Shown: positions 32,018 to 40,292 of the stretch, in pieces | How positions within the stretch are numbered: position 1 is the first letter of the stretch | How the letters are laid out: the number at the start of each line of letters is the position of its first letter | Origin: an uncultured Lachnospiraceae bacterium | GTDB taxonomy: Bacteria > Bacillota > Clostridia > Lachnospirales > Lachnospiraceae | Reading direction: 5' to 3' | DNA: 64,000 nucleotides | NCBI GenBank assembly: GCA_944383265.1 | Contig: CALWOX010000001.1 | Location: forward strand, 1-64,000 | Position numbers and translations under genes: made by a program | Notes under the pieces: generated by a model | Seen by the model: the letters and a program-made list of their open reading frames with translations, nothing else | What the model was told of the DNA's origin: nothing | The model's database searches: none

Positions 32018-32926
32018 ATGGCCTTTAAAAAGAATAAAAAGCAGCCTGAAACCAAGACTGTTGACGGCGTAGTTATAGAAAAGCCCGAGTCAAGGCTCAA
32101 GGTAATGTGGGATACATTGAAACAGAATAAGGCCGCTGTTGCGGGACTTGTCGTAATAATCATATTCCTGTTTCTGGCTGTATTCGGAGACCTTCTTGCT
32201 CCATGGGACCCCGAGTATTCAAACATGTCAATGGCATTCATACCTCCCTGTGCGGATCACTGGTTCGGAACTGATCAGCTCGGAAGAGATATCTTTTCCA
32301 GAGTCCTTTCAGGCACCAAGGTGTCTCTTTTTGTAGGACTTGCGGCAGTTGCATATTCACTTGTTATAGGAACAGTGCTTGGCTCTATCGCGGGATATTT
32401 CGGAGGAAAGACAGATCTCATTATAATGAGATGTATGGACATAATGCTTTCCATCCCCTCAATACTCCTTGCCATAACACTTATGGCAGCTCTCGGTAAG
32501 GGACTTGACAAGGCTATAATAGCTATAGGCACAGTATCCATACCCGAGTATGCGCGAATAGTAAGAAGCTCCATACTTTCAGTTAAGGAAAATGATTATG
32601 TTGCTGCGGCAAAGGTAATAGGAAACTCTGACAGAAGGATCATTTTTGTACACATACTTCCTAATGTCATTTCATCAATAGTAGTAAGAGCTACCCTTGG
32701 AATATCTACAGCTATACTTGACACAGCGGCACTCGGATTCCTCGGAATGGGAGTACAGCCTCCCATGGCTGAGTGGGGAGATATGCTGGGACGCGCCAGA
32801 AGCTATATCTTCTCGGCACCCTACACCCTAGTTTTCCCCGGACTCATGATAACCATAGCTGTGCTTGCATTCAATCTTTTCGGAGACGGCTTGAGAGATG
32901 CCCTTGATCCGAAGGAAAGGGTATAA
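32018..32926 (+). CDS. Oligopeptide/dipeptide ABC transporter permease (OppC/DppC type)
   Basis: This is the second channel subunit, 302 residues. A hydrophilic N-terminus is followed by the OppC N-terminal span, then PWDPEYSNMSMAF and HWFGTDQLGRDIFSRVLSGTKVSL, the strongly conserved DppC/OppC signature. The EAA-like loop is NDYVAAAKVIGNSDRRI. It ends RDALDPKERV, as usual for the family. ATG 32018 follows AAGGAGG. It overlaps neither neighbour and is co-transcribed. Confidence 0.92.
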   Translation: MAFKKNKKQPETKTVDGVVIEKPESRLKVMWDTLKQNKAAVAGLVVIIIFLFLAVFGDLLAPWDPEYSNMSMAFIPPCADHWFGTDQLGRDIFSRVLSGTKVSLFVGLAAVAYSLVIGTVLGSIAGYFGGKTDLIIMRCMDIMLSIPSILLAITLMAALGKGLDKAIIAIGTVSIPEYARIVRSSILSVKENDYVAAAKVIGNSDRRIIFVHILPNVISSIVVRATLGISTAILDTAALGFLGMGVQPPMAEWGDMLGRARSYIFSAPYTLVFPGLMITIAVLAFNLFGDGLRDALDPKERV

Positions 32927-32939
32927 GGAGGTGTGCAAA

Positions 32940-33914
32940 ATGCTTCTTGAAGTAAAGAATCTTGAGACTGAATTCAAGGTTAAGAGAGGACTTGTAAAGG
33001 CCGTAAACGGAGTCAGCTTTGAGATAGAAAAGGGCGAGATACTCGCAGTAGTAGGAGAATCCGGTTCAGGAAAGAGCGTTACCTCCCTTTCTGTAATGGG
33101 GCTTATAGAAAAGCCAGGAAGGATCAGTAAGGGAGAGATACTTTTTAACGGAAAGGATCTGACAAAGGTATCAAAGAAGGAGATGCAGGCCATAAGGGGA
33201 GACAAGATCTCCATGATATTCCAGGAGCCCATGACCTCCTTAAACCCTGTATATAAGATAGGAGATCAGATAGTCGAGAGCATACTTACTCACACGAAGA
33301 TGAGCAAGGCTGAAGCTCATAAGCATGCGGTCGAGATGCTGGGACTTGTTGGAATCCCGGACCCTGAGAGAAGGGCTGAGGATTATCCACACCAGATGTC
33401 AGGAGGAATGAGACAGAGAGTTATGATAGCTATGGCTCTCTCCTGCAACCCCGAGCTCCTTATAGCGGACGAGCCCACCACAGCCCTTGATGTTACTATA
33501 CAGGCGCAGATACTTGACCTTATCAACAACCTCAGAGAAAAGCTGAACATGTCTGTACTCCTTATAACCCATGACCTTGGAGTTGTGGCGGAGACCGCGG
33601 ACAAGGTGGCTGTCATGTACTGTGGAAGAGTTGTTGAGAAGGGAACTGTGGAGGAAATATTCACAGAGCCTCTTCATCCTTACACAAGAGGACTTTTGGA
33701 TTCTATTCCCAGAATGGATAAGGATGTAAAGCCTCTGTACATGATAAAGGGAATCGTACCTGACCCTACGAATCTGCCTAAGGGATGTCCCTTTGCGGAT
33801 CGCTGCGACAAGTGCATGGACAAGTGCAGGGAAGCTATGCCTAAGCTTGTGGAGAAGGAAGGCGGCAGAGCGGTCAGATGCTTCCTCGTAAATGACGATA
33901 TTGAGGAGGAATAA
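32940..33914 (+). CDS. Oligopeptide ABC transporter ATP-binding protein (OppD/DppD type)
   Basis: This is the first ATPase of the importer, 324 residues. Walker A is GESGSGKS, the Q-loop follows in MIFQEPMTSLNPV, the signature is MSGGMRQRVMIA, and Walker B is LLIADEPTTALD. The C-terminal oligopeptide-transporter extension holds the Cys cluster CPFADRCDKCMDKC, which can bind an Fe-S cluster in some relatives. ATG 32940 follows AAGGAGG. It is 3 bases before the next gene. Confidence 0.93.
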   Translation: MLLEVKNLETEFKVKRGLVKAVNGVSFEIEKGEILAVVGESGSGKSVTSLSVMGLIEKPGRISKGEILFNGKDLTKVSKKEMQAIRGDKISMIFQEPMTSLNPVYKIGDQIVESILTHTKMSKAEAHKHAVEMLGLVGIPDPERRAEDYPHQMSGGMRQRVMIAMALSCNPELLIADEPTTALDVTIQAQILDLINNLREKLNMSVLLITHDLGVVAETADKVAVMYCGRVVEKGTVEEIFTEPLHPYTRGLLDSIPRMDKDVKPLYMIKGIVPDPTNLPKGCPFADRCDKCMDKCREAMPKLVEKEGGRAVRCFLVNDDIEEE

Positions 33915-33917
33915 GGC

Positions 33918-34898
33918 ATGAGTGAAGAAAAGAAAGAGGTCCTTCTCGAGGTAAAGAACCTTAAAAAGTATTTTACCCTGGAGACAGACATATTCGGAAG
34001 GCCCAAGACTGTGCTTAAGGCGGTCGATGATGTGTCTTTTAAGATATATAAGGGAGAGGCCTTCGGACTTGTTGGTGAGTCCGGATGCGGAAAATCCACT
34101 ATAGGAAAGATGCTTGTGGATCTTTATAAGCCCACAGGGGGACAGATAATATATGACGGAGTCGATTTAGCGGCGCTTCCCGAGCACAAGAGAAGGAAGT
34201 ACTGCAAGGATATACAGCTTATATTCCAGGACCCTTATGCGTCACTTAACCCCAGAAAAACTATAGGTGATATAATTGCCGAGCCCATAAGGATAAATAA
34301 GCTCCTTCCCGAGGATAAGATCGAGGACAAGGTAAATTATCTCTTGGAGTGCGTGGGACTTGCAAACCACCAGAGAAACAGATATCCTCATGAGTTTTCG
34401 GGAGGACAGAGACAGCGTGTGGGAATAGCAAGAGCTCTTGCTGTGGAGCCCAAGCTTATTGTCTGCGACGAGCCGGTATCAGCCCTTGATGTTTCTATTC
34501 AGGCTCAGGTGCTTAACCTTTTGGATGAGCTTAAGGATGAGTTCGGACTTACATATTTGTTTATCGCTCACGGGCTGAATGTCGTAAAGCACATAAGCGA
34601 CAGAGTAGGTGTAATGTATCTCGGAAAGCTCATGGAGATAGCGGGAAAACAGGAGATATATGATGATCCTATGAATCCTTATACTCAGGCTCTGCTTTCG
34701 GCGATACCCTCCGTGGATATAAAGCATAAGAAAAAGAGGATAATCCTTTCAGGAGATGTACCTACACCTATAAATCCCCCTAAGGGGTGCAGGTTCTGTT
34801 CAAGGTGCTTTAACAAATGCGAGAACTGCGATACGGTGGAGCCGGTGCTCAAAGATGTAGGCGGCGGACATTATGTGGCATGTCATCACTATGATTAA
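33918..34898 (+). CDS. Oligopeptide ABC transporter ATP-binding protein (OppF/DppF type)
   Basis: This is the second ATPase, 326 residues. Walker A is GESGCGKST, the Q-loop lies in LIFQDPYASLNPRKT, the signature is FSGGQRQRVGIA, and Walker B is LIVCDEPVSALD. The C-terminal extension again has a cysteine cluster (CRFCSRCFNKC and CENCD in adjacent stretches). It is the last gene of the transporter operon and is followed by a large nested hairpin. Confidence 0.93.
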   Translation: MSEEKKEVLLEVKNLKKYFTLETDIFGRPKTVLKAVDDVSFKIYKGEAFGLVGESGCGKSTIGKMLVDLYKPTGGQIIYDGVDLAALPEHKRRKYCKDIQLIFQDPYASLNPRKTIGDIIAEPIRINKLLPEDKIEDKVNYLLECVGLANHQRNRYPHEFSGGQRQRVGIARALAVEPKLIVCDEPVSALDVSIQAQVLNLLDELKDEFGLTYLFIAHGLNVVKHISDRVGVMYLGKLMEIAGKQEIYDDPMNPYTQALLSAIPSVDIKHKKKRIILSGDVPTPINPPKGCRFCSRCFNKCENCDTVEPVLKDVGGGHYVACHHYD

Positions 34899-34920
34899 AG
34901 GGTAGGATAAATGTTTTAAA

Positions 34921-34994
34921 GGAGAGAAATCCTTTGCTCTTTCGGGCTAAACGCTTACGCTACAAGCCCTCAAGAGCTGAAGGATATTCTCTCC
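34921..34994. repeat. 74-base nested palindrome between convergent genes
   Basis: The outer arms GGAGAGAAATCCTT (34921-34934) and AAGGATATTCTCTCC (34980-34994) and the inner arms GCTCTTTCGGGCT and AGCCCTCAAGAGC nest into one long hairpin with small bulges and a short loop. It lies between the end of the oligopeptide operon and the convergent DUF1848 gene. It may be a bidirectional terminator or a small palindromic repeat element. Confidence 0.7.
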
Positions 34995-35060
34995 TTAATT
35001 TCATCCATTTATCAGTGTGGGAAGTGAGCTTTTTTAAGCCAAAGAATATGCTCCTTCGGT

Positions 35061-36011
35061 TTATTCTAAATTCAGTGTTTGCTGTCCTGTCATTGAGTCT
35101 TTTGCGAGATAGCTTTTTTGTTCGGCTTCGTTTACTGTGTCTCTGGGTTTCAGGTTTCCGAGGAGCATTGGAGAATAGGGGTCGTGGTATTTAAAATTTT
35201 CAAATGCCTTTTTCGAATTTTTGTTTGCATAGCAGTATCTGCAGCCGTTAAGACAGGTGTCATAGGCTCCGATATCTCTGCTTTCTATACAGTGACATCC
35301 TTTACGCATTCCCTTGTGCTTGAGGCTTCTGAAGGTGACATTGTTTGCCTTACCTAAGATATCAAGTGTCATACATCCTGAGGAGTGTATGCCGTATTTT
35401 GTGTAATCTCCGTCAGTCCCGCAGGTCTGAATGTGAATATTATACTTTTTAGCGATGGAACCGAGTCCCTCAGCTATTACATTCCTGTCGTTTTCGGAGA
35501 CGGGGAGCAGTTCAGGCATATTTACCTCCAGCTTCTTATACATTTCAACAAAACTGAAGATGCAGCGGTCAATATACGGATAAAGCTCTGATGCCATATG
35601 TTCAAAGGTCTTAAAGTGTCTTTCAACAGTATACTTTTCTGTGAGAAGTACAGGGTCATAACGCCATGATAAACGCTGTCTTCCCACAATAGAGGAAAGC
35701 TCCTTCAGAGTTTCAATACTTTCATCAATTGTGGGTACTCCGGGCTCCATATCCTTCCCGTAGGCGGTTATTGTATAGTGAAAGTAGGTATTGAATCGGT
35801 CGGTAATCTCATGGAGCCTCGGAAGTATAGGCCTGTAGTTTTTTGAACAGAACACAACGCAATCCACCTTTTTCGGATCAAGCTCATATCGGGTTACCTT
35901 ATCAGGAAAAAGAGGATTCCTTGAGAGGACATAACCTTCGGAAAAGCGTCTTAAAAGCCAATCGGAAAAGTATTGGACGGTATCCGTGCGTCCTCCTGTA
36001 TTTATGATCAT
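35061..36011 (-). CDS. DUF1848 family protein
   Basis: This 316-residue protein starts MIINTGGRTDTVQYFSDWLLRRFSEG, contains VVFCSKNYRPILPRL and LSWRYDPVLLTEKY, and ends with a Cys-rich region. That region includes CHCIESRDIGAYDTCLNGCRYCYAN. I recognise the pattern as DUF1848. The C-x3-C-x2-C spacing of CLNGCRYC near residue 260 equals the radical-SAM cluster motif but sits at the wrong end of the protein. An Fe-S protein is likely; the reaction is unknown. It is transcribed against the upstream operon and diverges from the next gene. Confidence 0.8.
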   Translation of the reverse strand: MIINTGGRTDTVQYFSDWLLRRFSEGYVLSRNPLFPDKVTRYELDPKKVDCVVFCSKNYRPILPRLHEITDRFNTYFHYTITAYGKDMEPGVPTIDESIETLKELSSIVGRQRLSWRYDPVLLTEKYTVERHFKTFEHMASELYPYIDRCIFSFVEMYKKLEVNMPELLPVSENDRNVIAEGLGSIAKKYNIHIQTCGTDGDYTKYGIHSSGCMTLDILGKANNVTFRSLKHKGMRKGCHCIESRDIGAYDTCLNGCRYCYANKNSKKAFENFKYHDPYSPMLLGNLKPRDTVNEAEQKSYLAKDSMTGQQTLNLE

Positions 36012-36148
36012 ATGCAGGTCTCCTTTGGTATTTTCGATAATATTTAACTTATTTTTACCAAAAAATGCGTTGAAAAATCAAGAACACTTTTTTATCTTCT
36101 ATGGTATAATTAAGCCTAAACTTTATTTTATTCGTAATGGAGAGATTT

Positions 36149-37054
36149 ATGCACAATTATTTGAGGGCTATAGGGTTTAATCAACTTAAAACTAATACAG
36201 ATGTGGATAACTTTATTTTTAATGAGGTTGTCTGTGAAAAAAACAAGACTGCCGAGTTTGCCGCTGAGGGCGGATCCATGATAAGGGAATACCGTCTCAA
36301 GGTAGGCGAGGGAATAGGCGTTTGCGCTATAACAGAGAGCTTCAGATCGGGAAGACAGAATATGAGCTATTTTCCTTATCTTAACAATCCTGACGTCTCC
36401 ACCAAGGAAATATGCATTGTGGAAAGATATACGGAAAAAGAGAGCTTTGCAGGCCTTACGGACGAGTATAAGATAGGTCTTTCGCTTATATTTTTTATAA
36501 ATAATCCCTGCGCATACAGACAGCTTCCCGAGGCGGGAAAGGTGACGGAATTCAGAGGGACCTGTCTTTCCGCCTTTTGCAATGCGGGAACAGTATTGCT
36601 GCCTATACAGACCTTTGAAATGGAGGACGAGGTACTAAAGAAAAAGCAGGAGGAGGAAAGCCTCATAGAGAAGGCGAAGAACGGAGACGAGGAGGCTATA
36701 GAGACTCTTACAGTTGCCGATATGGACGCGTATTCTCAGGTTTCAAAGAGAATACAGAATGAGGATCTGTACTCTATTGTTGAGTCCAGCTTTATTCCTT
36801 GCGGTGTTGAGTGCGATCTTTACTCGGTTCTGGGAGAGATCACAGAGGTGAGGACCGCTGTGAATACTTATACGGATGACAAGATATTTAAGCTTAAGAT
36901 CATAAGCAATGAGATAGAATTCCGCCTTGCCATAAGGGAGGAAGATCTGTTGGGAGTCCCCGAGAAGGGCAGGAGATTTAAGGGCAGGATATGGCTTCAG
37001 GGAAAGGTTGACTTTACAAATCCTGTAAGACATGCGGCAGGAGAATCAATGTAA
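36149..37054 (+). CDS. DUF3881 family protein
   Basis: This cytoplasmic protein of about 301 residues has no membrane span or signal. It starts MHNYLRAIGF. It contains RQNMSYFPYLNNPDV and ISLIFFINNP-like blocks, then a charged helical stretch (about residues 165-190). The C-terminus has RFKGRIWLQGKVDF. I recognise it as DUF3881, found mainly in Lachnospiraceae; function unknown. ATG 36149 follows GGAGAG and is preferred to ATG 36137. A TATAAT lies near 36103. Confidence 0.75.
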   Translation: MHNYLRAIGFNQLKTNTDVDNFIFNEVVCEKNKTAEFAAEGGSMIREYRLKVGEGIGVCAITESFRSGRQNMSYFPYLNNPDVSTKEICIVERYTEKESFAGLTDEYKIGLSLIFFINNPCAYRQLPEAGKVTEFRGTCLSAFCNAGTVLLPIQTFEMEDEVLKKKQEEESLIEKAKNGDEEAIETLTVADMDAYSQVSKRIQNEDLYSIVESSFIPCGVECDLYSVLGEITEVRTAVNTYTDDKIFKLKIISNEIEFRLAIREEDLLGVPEKGRRFKGRIWLQGKVDFTNPVRHAAGESM

Positions 37055-37081
37055 AATCTTCGATAAGGAGTCGGACACAGT

Positions 37082-37831
37082 ATGAAAGCCTCAAAGGAAA
37101 TCATAAATACAGTACTCGGAATAGTTTTTGCTGTATGTCTTATATTTACTCTGCTCATAAGCTCGGTGGAGCTGGTGTGCTATTATAATCCCGGATATTT
37201 TGAGAGAGAGTACGAGAAATATGACGTGCTCTCAAGGCTCCCTGAGATGACTATGAGCGATGAGGATGGCCTTATGAAGGTCACAGAGCATATGATGGAC
37301 TATCTGAGAGGTAGAGAGGATGAACTTCAGGTATACGTCATGATGGACGGAGAGGAGAGAGGATTCTTCACAGACAGAGAGATAGCTCATATGGAAGATG
37401 TAAAGGATCTGTTTATGGGGGCCATATTCTTAAGGAGGCTTGCTGTTGCAACTGCGGTGCTTATAGTAATAATACTCGGAGCTATTCATAAAAAAGCCGG
37501 AAAGGTTCTCGGAGTACTCTCAAGGGGAATGCTTGTGGGGACAGTGGCTTCTGCTGTAATATGCGGAGTATTCGGTGCGATAATAGCCACTAATTTTACA
37601 GAGGCCTTTGTTACCTTCCATCATATATTCTTTGACAATGACCTTTGGATTCTTGATCCGAGTGTGGACATGCTCATAAATATTGTACCTGAAGGATTCT
37701 TCTTTGATACAGCTGCAAGGATACTGGGAATCTTTGTCGGATCGATTTTAGTACTTTGTATTCTCAGTGCTTTATATTTGAGACATATGCGCAGAGGCAG
37801 ACAAAGAAGCAAACAAAATAGTGCAAATTAG
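37082..37831 (+). CDS. DUF1461 / TIGR01906 family integral membrane protein
   Basis: This 249-residue protein has four to five membrane spans: about 8-30, 113-135, 148-172 and 210-232. Between the first two is an outside loop with YEKYDVLSRLPEMTMSDEDGLMKVTEHMMDYLRG and FFTDREIAHMEDVK, the conserved blocks of this family (given here in part). Function is unknown. It starts 28 bases after DUF3881, probably in one operon. It ends 62 bases before the tRNA-Arg remnant. Confidence 0.78.
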   Translation: MKASKEIINTVLGIVFAVCLIFTLLISSVELVCYYNPGYFEREYEKYDVLSRLPEMTMSDEDGLMKVTEHMMDYLRGREDELQVYVMMDGEERGFFTDREIAHMEDVKDLFMGAIFLRRLAVATAVLIVIILGAIHKKAGKVLGVLSRGMLVGTVASAVICGVFGAIIATNFTEAFVTFHHIFFDNDLWILDPSVDMLINIVPEGFFFDTAARILGIFVGSILVLCILSALYLRHMRRGRQRSKQNSAN

Positions 37832-37833
37832 CC

Positions 37834-37863
37834 TTGATTAAAGTTGCAGGGCTATGCTATAAT
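37834..37863 (+). promoter_or_regulatory. Promoter of the interrupted tRNA-Arg
   Basis: TTGATT (37834-37839) and perfect TATAAT (37858-37863) are 18 bases apart, ending about 30 bases before the 5' half of the tRNA. The original tRNA promoter is therefore still intact and would now transcribe into the left end of the element. Confidence 0.65.
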
Positions 37864-37893
37864 ATTATAGTTTCATGAGAAACATATATGTGT

Positions 37894-37939
37894 GTTTCCG
37901 TAGCTCAGCAGGATAGAGCGTTCGCCTCCTAAGCGAAAG
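37894..37939 (+). pseudogene. 5' half of tRNA-Arg(CCT), cut at the anticodon
   Basis: GTTTCCG is followed by TAGCTCAGCAGGATAGAGC (acceptor strand and D arm), then TTCGC-CTCCTAA-GCGAA (anticodon stem-loop, anticodon CCT). After AAG the tRNA sequence stops: no T arm or 3' acceptor strand follows. The missing 3' half lies at 47111-47155. Confidence 0.88.
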
Positions 37940-37986
37940 AGACGTACTCACAAATGGCTCAAAATAAGGGTTTTCCGTTTAGGCGG

Positions 37987-38004
37987 TTGAGTGAAAGTGA
38001 GTGA
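37987..38004. repeat. Left-end arm repeats (GAGTGA motifs)
   Basis: TTGAGTGAAAGTGAGTGAT holds two GAGTGA motifs (starting 37987) shortly inside the left core. The same TTGAGTGAAAGT occurs at the right end (about 47042-47053). Repeated short motifs next to both cores are typical arm sites for tyrosine integrases. The role is inferred. Confidence 0.5.
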
Positions 38005-38031
38005 TAGTTAATTATAGGGACATCATTTCGA

Positions 38032-38060
38032 TTTACATGGTCTGAATGATATCCTATAAT
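38032..38060 (+). promoter_or_regulatory. Promoter of the element-borne tRNA-Arg
   Basis: TTTACA (38032-38037) and perfect TATAAT (38055-38060) have the ideal 17-base spacing. The predicted start near 38067 is about 10 bases before the mature tRNA 5' end. Confidence 0.8.
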
Positions 38061-38076
38061 AATAAAAATTGAACAT

Positions 38077-38150
38077 GTCTCAGTAGCTCAGCAGGATAGA
38101 GCGCGCGCCTCCTAAGCGCGAGGTCGGAGGTTCGAATCCTCTCTGGGACG
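38077..38150 (+). tRNA. Complete tRNA-Arg (anticodon CCT) carried by the element
   Basis: The acceptor GTCTCAG pairs with CTGGGAC (38143-38149). The D arm is intact and the anticodon stem CGCGC/GCGCG encloses CTCCTAA, so the anticodon is CCT (reads AGG). The T arm GGAGG-TTCGAAT-CCTCT is intact, and the discriminator is G. CCA is not encoded. It has the same specificity as the interrupted gene but differs in the acceptor and anticodon stems, so it is not a simple copy. It lies inside the element, between the left core and the integrase. Confidence 0.93.
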
Positions 38151-38160
38151 TTCATAGGAA

Positions 38161-39414
38161 TTACCCGACGGCTGAAAGGCTGTCGGGCTTTTCTTTTAAC
38201 ATACGGGAGCGGATATCTCCTAAGGTTCTCCTGTCTGCCAATGAGTAGTGTCTTTCATTGGTCTCAACCGAGTGCCCGAGAAGCAAAGAACGCTCTGCAG
38301 GGCTATAGCCTTCATGGATCAGCTTACTGTTGAGAGCCATGCGAAAAGCATGATTGTTGGTTGTTTCTATACCGAGGGCTCTGCAACGTTTTTTCAGGTA
38401 CTGACCATATCCGTCCTTTTTTATCCATGCTCCATCAGGATCATGAAAGACATAGGCTGAATTACCTTTCAAGGCCCTTGCAAGTTCAAGGATGTTATCA
38501 ATTTCAGGCGTTTTGGGGAACCGTCTTCCGCCATGAGGGTGTTTGCGCTCATCTTTGGTATACAAGACCTCATAGTATCTACGCTGCCCTTTTACGGTAT
38601 TATCCAGTAACTGCTGGCGATGGATATGAATATAGTTCGTTTCTATATCCTCCCATTTGAGTGAACAAAGTTCAGCGCTTCTCATACCTGTTTCAGCAGC
38701 CATGAGCATGATAAGAGCGCGAGGGTTATCGACTCTATTGAAAGCTTCTGTTTTAAGCTTATCTACTTCCTCGGGAGAAAATTCCTTTTCGTCGTCTGTC
38801 TTGATTGAATTATCACATAAGGAATAAAGGTTAGATAAATCAACAGTCAATGCAGGATTTATATAGCACCACTTCTTACGTATTCCAAAGTCAAAAATAG
38901 CTTTGGTATACTGTAATACCTTTTTTAAAGAGCCTTCTTTTGGTATCAAGGCTTTTGTGCGTTGAGCGAATAAGCGCTCAACATTTTCATCTGTGATATC
39001 ACTAAGACATTGCGATTGGAAGTTATCAGGAAAGAATTTGTCAATGACATATCTATAATCCTGAATGGTCTGAGGAGAGCGGTTTTGATTAGTCAATTTA
39101 TAGTCTAACCATGCTTCTTTAGCATACCTAAAAGTATATGAGGCTTTTTCCTGTTCCGAATAATAGGTATAAAGGGCTTCATACAGTTCTTTTTCGGTAG
39201 ACCTTAATAGCTCTTTTCTTGGATTTCCGATATAGGTCTTCCATTTTCCTGCCTTTTTTCCGTTTTCAATGTGCGTTATAGATGCTTTATGTATCTCATC
39301 TACATAAGTTTTCTTTGTGGTAAATAACATATCTTTAAAAATATCTGCATTTACCGCACCACGCTCTAATAATAGCATAATATCGGAAGTGGAGATAGAG
39401 GGGAGAGAAATCAA
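38161..39414 (-). CDS. Tyrosine recombinase (integrase) of the IME
   Basis: This site-specific recombinase is inferred to integrate the element at the tRNA-Arg anticodon loop. The protein is 417 residues. An N-terminal arm-binding region is followed by a core-binding SAM-like domain (about 95-190), then the catalytic domain. The first Arg is in TGMRSAELCSLKW. HAFR is the H-x-x-R box, and LLGHSVETNERHYSL gives the second His and the nucleophilic Tyr. The start is TTG 39414, which overlaps the TGA of the rep gene and follows GGAGGGGG, so translation is coupled to rep. It sits next to the left core, as expected. Confidence 0.93.
   Translation of the reverse strand: MISLPSISTSDIMLLLERGAVNADIFKDMLFTTKKTYVDEIHKASITHIENGKKAGKWKTYIGNPRKELLRSTEKELYEALYTYYSEQEKASYTFRYAKEAWLDYKLTNQNRSPQTIQDYRYVIDKFFPDNFQSQCLSDITDENVERLFAQRTKALIPKEGSLKKVLQYTKAIFDFGIRKKWCYINPALTVDLSNLYSLCDNSIKTDDEKEFSPEEVDKLKTEAFNRVDNPRALIMLMAAETGMRSAELCSLKWEDIETNYIHIHRQQLLDNTVKGQRRYYEVLYTKDERKHPHGGRRFPKTPEIDNILELARALKGNSAYVFHDPDGAWIKKDGYGQYLKKRCRALGIETTNNHAFRMALNSKLIHEGYSPAERSLLLGHSVETNERHYSLADRRTLGDIRSRMLKEKPDSLSAVG
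38164..38197 (+). terminator. Terminator of the element tRNA, inside the integrase 3' end
   Basis: CCCGAC and GTCGGG with GGCTGAAAGGCT between them form a strong stem (38164-38187). CTTTTCTTTT follows. On the minus strand the same bases encode the last residues of the integrase, so the tRNA and integrase units overlap tail to tail. Confidence 0.8.
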
Positions 39415-40259
39415 TCTGCAGCACCCCCTCCAACTAAATGAGGCTGGATACTACCTTCGGTTAAAATATATAGTAACTTTTCTTTGTATCCATTGCCCCT
39501 TTCTACAAAAAAGAAATGGCTTTCTTTTATATTGCAGATATTTGACAAAATGGTGCGTATTTCGGCATCTGTCATCCCACAGCTATTTCTTTTTGTCGGT
39601 GTTAAATTGCGCCCACGATAAACGATACTATGTACTCCTTCAGGTAAAAGAGCTATCTTTTTGTTCTGCGAAAAGTATCTAGCTATTCCCTCCAGATTTT
39701 CAACAAATTCCGCTGAAGCCCATCCTTTGCGGCTCCAACCTAACAGATAATAGGTCTGTCTGCCGTTATTATCTGTTTTACCCTTTTTAATTCGCAAAGC
39801 TTTGCGAGGTAGTTTTTCAAACAGTACATGTACATGATAACCTTTACTACCAGGATTTTTATGGCGAATGGCAAAAATTTTTACATCAGGGTATTTTTTC
39901 CTTAATTTTCTAAAAAAAATGCGTAACTCTGCATTCTGTAGGTCGGGATCACAACGTTTATATTTTGCTCTCCATGTAATGATCGCCATGACAGAAAAAT
40001 TATTCGCAAGGATAGCATCTTTAATTCGGCGACAAGCTTTTTTTATGCGCTCATAAGCACGCTGCTCGTAGCTCATAGGTATTGGTGCCCTAGATGCAGT
40101 GATAATTGATTGAGGGTTATCAATGTAATAATGTGGTGTAAAAGTAACGGCTGAGAAATTTGTCCCATATTGAGTTACATAAACTTCTTTTTTGCCTAGA
40201 CAATAGAGGGACGAGTTAGGACAGAGGTTATAGTTTTTTGTTGCGTCTGGATTTATCAT
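39411..40259 (-). CDS. HUH-type rolling-circle replication initiator
   Basis: This 282-residue protein has an N-terminal Cys/His-containing region. In the middle GYHVHVLFEKLP carries an H-x-H (HUH) metal site. About 65 residues later comes EGIARYFSQNKK, matching the catalytic Tyr/Lys motif of rolling-circle Rep proteins. I infer a nicking-closing endonuclease that starts replication of the excised circle. The name of the family is uncertain: it could also be a phage-type (inovirus or satellite) initiator. The ATG follows AAGGAG inside a palindrome. Its stop overlaps the integrase start. Confidence 0.72.
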   Translation of the reverse strand: MINPDATKNYNLCPNSSLYCLGKKEVYVTQYGTNFSAVTFTPHYYIDNPQSIITASRAPIPMSYEQRAYERIKKACRRIKDAILANNFSVMAIITWRAKYKRCDPDLQNAELRIFFRKLRKKYPDVKIFAIRHKNPGSKGYHVHVLFEKLPRKALRIKKGKTDNNGRQTYYLLGWSRKGWASAEFVENLEGIARYFSQNKKIALLPEGVHSIVYRGRNLTPTKRNSCGMTDAEIRTILSNICNIKESHFFFVERGNGYKEKLLYILTEGSIQPHLVGGGAAD

Positions 40260-40292
40260 TTACGACATCTCCTTATTATTGATGTCGTAAAT
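40258..40292. promoter_or_regulatory. Perfect inverted repeat over the rep start codon
   Basis: ATTTACGACAT (40258-40268) and ATGTCGTAAAT (40282-40292) are perfect 11-base arms around 13 bases. In the minus-strand mRNA the ribosome site AAGGAG falls in the loop and the ATG at the end of the stem. This suits translational autocontrol, or Rep binding to its own gene. The remaining stretch to 40501 is AT-rich, with no gene seen. It could hold the double-strand origin and promoter. Confidence 0.6.

Noticed and set aside
38120-38160. Attachment site of element 1 at the 3' end of the complete tRNA-Arg
   Set aside because: The tRNA 3' end beside the integrase looks like a classical attL, but the tRNA 3' half at 47125-47155 differs at many positions. 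The 14-bp exact match is with the split tRNA instead.
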